This document shows, piece after piece, positions 33,726-34,696 of a stretch of DNA of 34,696 nt (its first letter is position 1; each line of letters begins with the position of its first letter). Under the pieces are notes generated by a model. The model saw nothing but the letters and a program-made list of their open reading frames with translations, ran no database searches and had not been told where the DNA came from. Origin of the DNA: Thermotogae bacterium. Lineage in GTDB: Bacteria > Thermotogota > Thermotogae > Petrotogales > Petrotogaceae. A program made the position numbers and the translations under genes. The stretch is taken from NCBI GenBank assembly GCA_022704305.1, contig JAKJGQ010000009.1, forward strand, positions 1 to 34,696, in the 5' to 3' direction.

Positions 33726-34318
33726 TAGGCTCAACTTCATGGGTAGTACCCGGAACCTACTATGAAAATGCCGTCATACTCCAAAAATATGTTGATTTTA
33801 TAGAACTTCTGGTTTTCACATGGGACGAAGAAACCAAAAAACTTTTTGATAAAGAACTCAAACATCTTAAAAAACTTAACACCAGATACTCTGTTCATCT
33901 TCCCACAGATACAGCCGAAAACGCTGCAAAGGTTATAGAGTACTTTTCCTTGAACGACTTTGAAGTACTGAACTACGTTCTGCATCCTATGCCCGGATGG
34001 CAAAAACTGGAAAAACTCCCTGGTGTTTCAGTTGAAAACCTTATAGGAACACTTGAATACTCTGAAAAGATGACCTTTGACATAGGACACCATATTCTCG
34101 GAAAAAAATTTGATGCTGCATATAAAACCAATATAGTTGAATACCATCTGATGGGAGTGGAAAACAGCACAGACCACATCCCGTTAAATGATTACGCCAT
34201 AGACACATTGAAAGAGTTTTATTTACCCGGAAGACTTTGCTGCTTTGAAGTGTTTGAACTTGAAGGACTTTTAAGCTCACTGCGGAGGTGGAAAGAGTAT
34301 GAAAAAAATTCTCAATGA
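33722..34318 (+). CDS. cbiR: CbiR-like cobamide remodelling phosphodiesterase
   Basis: The 198-residue protein has the xylose-isomerase/AP-endonuclease-like TIM barrel pattern. It starts IGSTSWVVPGTYYENAVIL and VDFIELLVF (E28), then YSVHLPTDT (H59), YVLHPMPGW (H88), a VENL glutamate (E105), FDIGHHILG (D120, H123), VEYHLMGVENSTDHIPLN (H142, D151) and CFEVFELEGLL (E176). These residues are plausible metal ligands. This matches CbiR, which cleaves cobamides between the nucleotide loop and aminopropanol phosphate to allow lower-ligand exchange. It is compact compared with the members I recall (about 240). Position between cobU and cobS fits remodelling. A generic sugar-phosphate isomerase-like enzyme is the alternative. 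Confidence 0.82.
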   Translation: MIGSTSWVVPGTYYENAVILQKYVDFIELLVFTWDEETKKLFDKELKHLKKLNTRYSVHLPTDTAENAAKVIEYFSLNDFEVLNYVLHPMPGWQKLEKLPGVSVENLIGTLEYSEKMTFDIGHHILGKKFDAAYKTNIVEYHLMGVENSTDHIPLNDYAIDTLKEFYLPGRLCCFEVFELEGLLSSLRRWKEYEKNSQ

Positions 34319-34696
34319 AATACGCATGACTGTCTCTTTTCTTTCACGTATTCCGGCAGGTGGAACCGGAGAAATTAAAAACATTCCAAGATACTTCACA
34401 ATAGTTGGATATCTTTCGGGTATGATATACATGCTTCTTACTCATACCTTGGGTAAAGGGGTTTTTCAGACCGTTCTTACTATGTCCGTAGGTTTTTTTT
34501 GCTTCGACCTTTTCCACTTTGACGGACTTTTAGACACTCTTGATGGTTTCCTCAACCAAAACAGAGAAAAAAGACTTGAAATAATGTCCAAAGGCGATAC
34601 CGGACCGTTTGCAATGTTCTACGGAATAGTTTTCACGGGTACCTTCTTTTACTGCCTGACTCAAGCAGACAGAATTATGTTGCTTTACAGCGGGGT
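34299..34696 (+). CDS. cobS: Adenosylcobinamide-GDP ribazoletransferase (cut by window end)
   Basis: About 132 codons are present before the window ends. The start MKKILNEIRMTVSFLSRIPAG and the motif FHFDGLLDTLDGFLNQ with IMSKGDTGPFA are diagnostic of CobS, the membrane enzyme that joins alpha-ribazole (phosphate) to adenosylcobinamide-GDP. Hydrophobic segments fall around 40-55, 62-75 and 105-120. The ATG has GGAGGTGG 8 bases upstream and lies 20 bases inside cbiR. The remaining half of the protein, and any cobC phosphatase, would be beyond the edge. Confidence 0.95.
   Translation, partial: MKKILNEIRMTVSFLSRIPAGGTGEIKNIPRYFTIVGYLSGMIYMLLTHTLGKGVFQTVLTMSVGFFCFDLFHFDGLLDTLDGFLNQNREKRLEIMSKGDTGPFAMFYGIVFTGTFFYCLTQADRIMLLYSG

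Noticed and set aside
1-34696. CRISPR array, insertion sequence, prophage, tRNA or rRNA
   Set aside because: No spaced direct repeats, transposase motifs, phage proteins or recognisable tRNA/rRNA sequence were seen by eye on either strand.

Overview
The window looks like an AT-rich, diderm (outer-membrane) bacterium with heavy AGA/ATA codon use and very compact operons. Outer-membrane efflux-type proteins, a predicted outer-membrane barrel and a MacA/MacB-like exporter support two membranes. A signal-peptide-bearing B12-binding protein with an SLH-like tail, HD-GYP/REC signalling and a riboswitch-controlled anaerobic B12 operon would fit a member of the Thermotogota. That is a best guess from style and gene content, not a demonstrated assignment.

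Region 1 (1-6.3 kb) is a signalling island. On the + strand lie a REC-Hpt protein and a REC-HD-GYP (c-di-GMP phosphodiesterase-type) regulator. On the - strand lie a membrane histidine kinase with no receiver domain of its own, a hexapeptide-repeat sugar N-acetyltransferase, a stand-alone Hpt protein and a REC-PPM (RsbU/SpoIIE-type) phosphatase. The parts are complementary pieces of a phosphorelay.

Region 2 (6.3-17.0 kb) is one ten-gene - strand operon. It runs from a consensus promoter (TTGACA-17-TATAAT) overlapped by a perfect inverted repeat that is probably the operator of the operon's own YtrA-type GntR repressor, to a strong intrinsic terminator at 6294-6325. In order it encodes a membrane/beta-rich protein, the GntR regulator, an ABC permease and ATPase, an 825-residue predicted metallopeptidase-propeller-barrel protein, two outer-membrane efflux-type proteins, a MacA-type adaptor, and a MacB-type ATPase and permease. 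I read it as an inducible cell-envelope export or stress system of unknown substrate.

Region 3 (17.0-30.9 kb) is a + strand cobalamin operon: an 18-bp palindrome, a sigma70 promoter, a cobalamin riboswitch with a possible terminator hairpin, then cbiC, cbiD, cbiET, cbiF, cbiG, cbiH, cbiJ, btuC, btuD, btuF, cbiA, cbiP, cbiB and cobD. This covers most of the anaerobic corrin ring route, B12/corrinoid import, side-chain amidation and aminopropanol attachment. cbiL, the cobalt chelatase, the corrinoid adenosyltransferase and early tetrapyrrole genes are not in the window.

Region 4 (30.9 kb to the end) has an iron-type alcohol dehydrogenase on the - strand and a second + strand B12 operon, cobT-cobU-cbiR-cobS (the last cut by the window edge). 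This operon has its own consensus promoter and no riboswitch. The CbiR-like enzyme suggests that imported cobamides are cut and rebuilt with a preferred lower ligand. I saw no tRNA, rRNA, CRISPR array, insertion sequence or phage gene.
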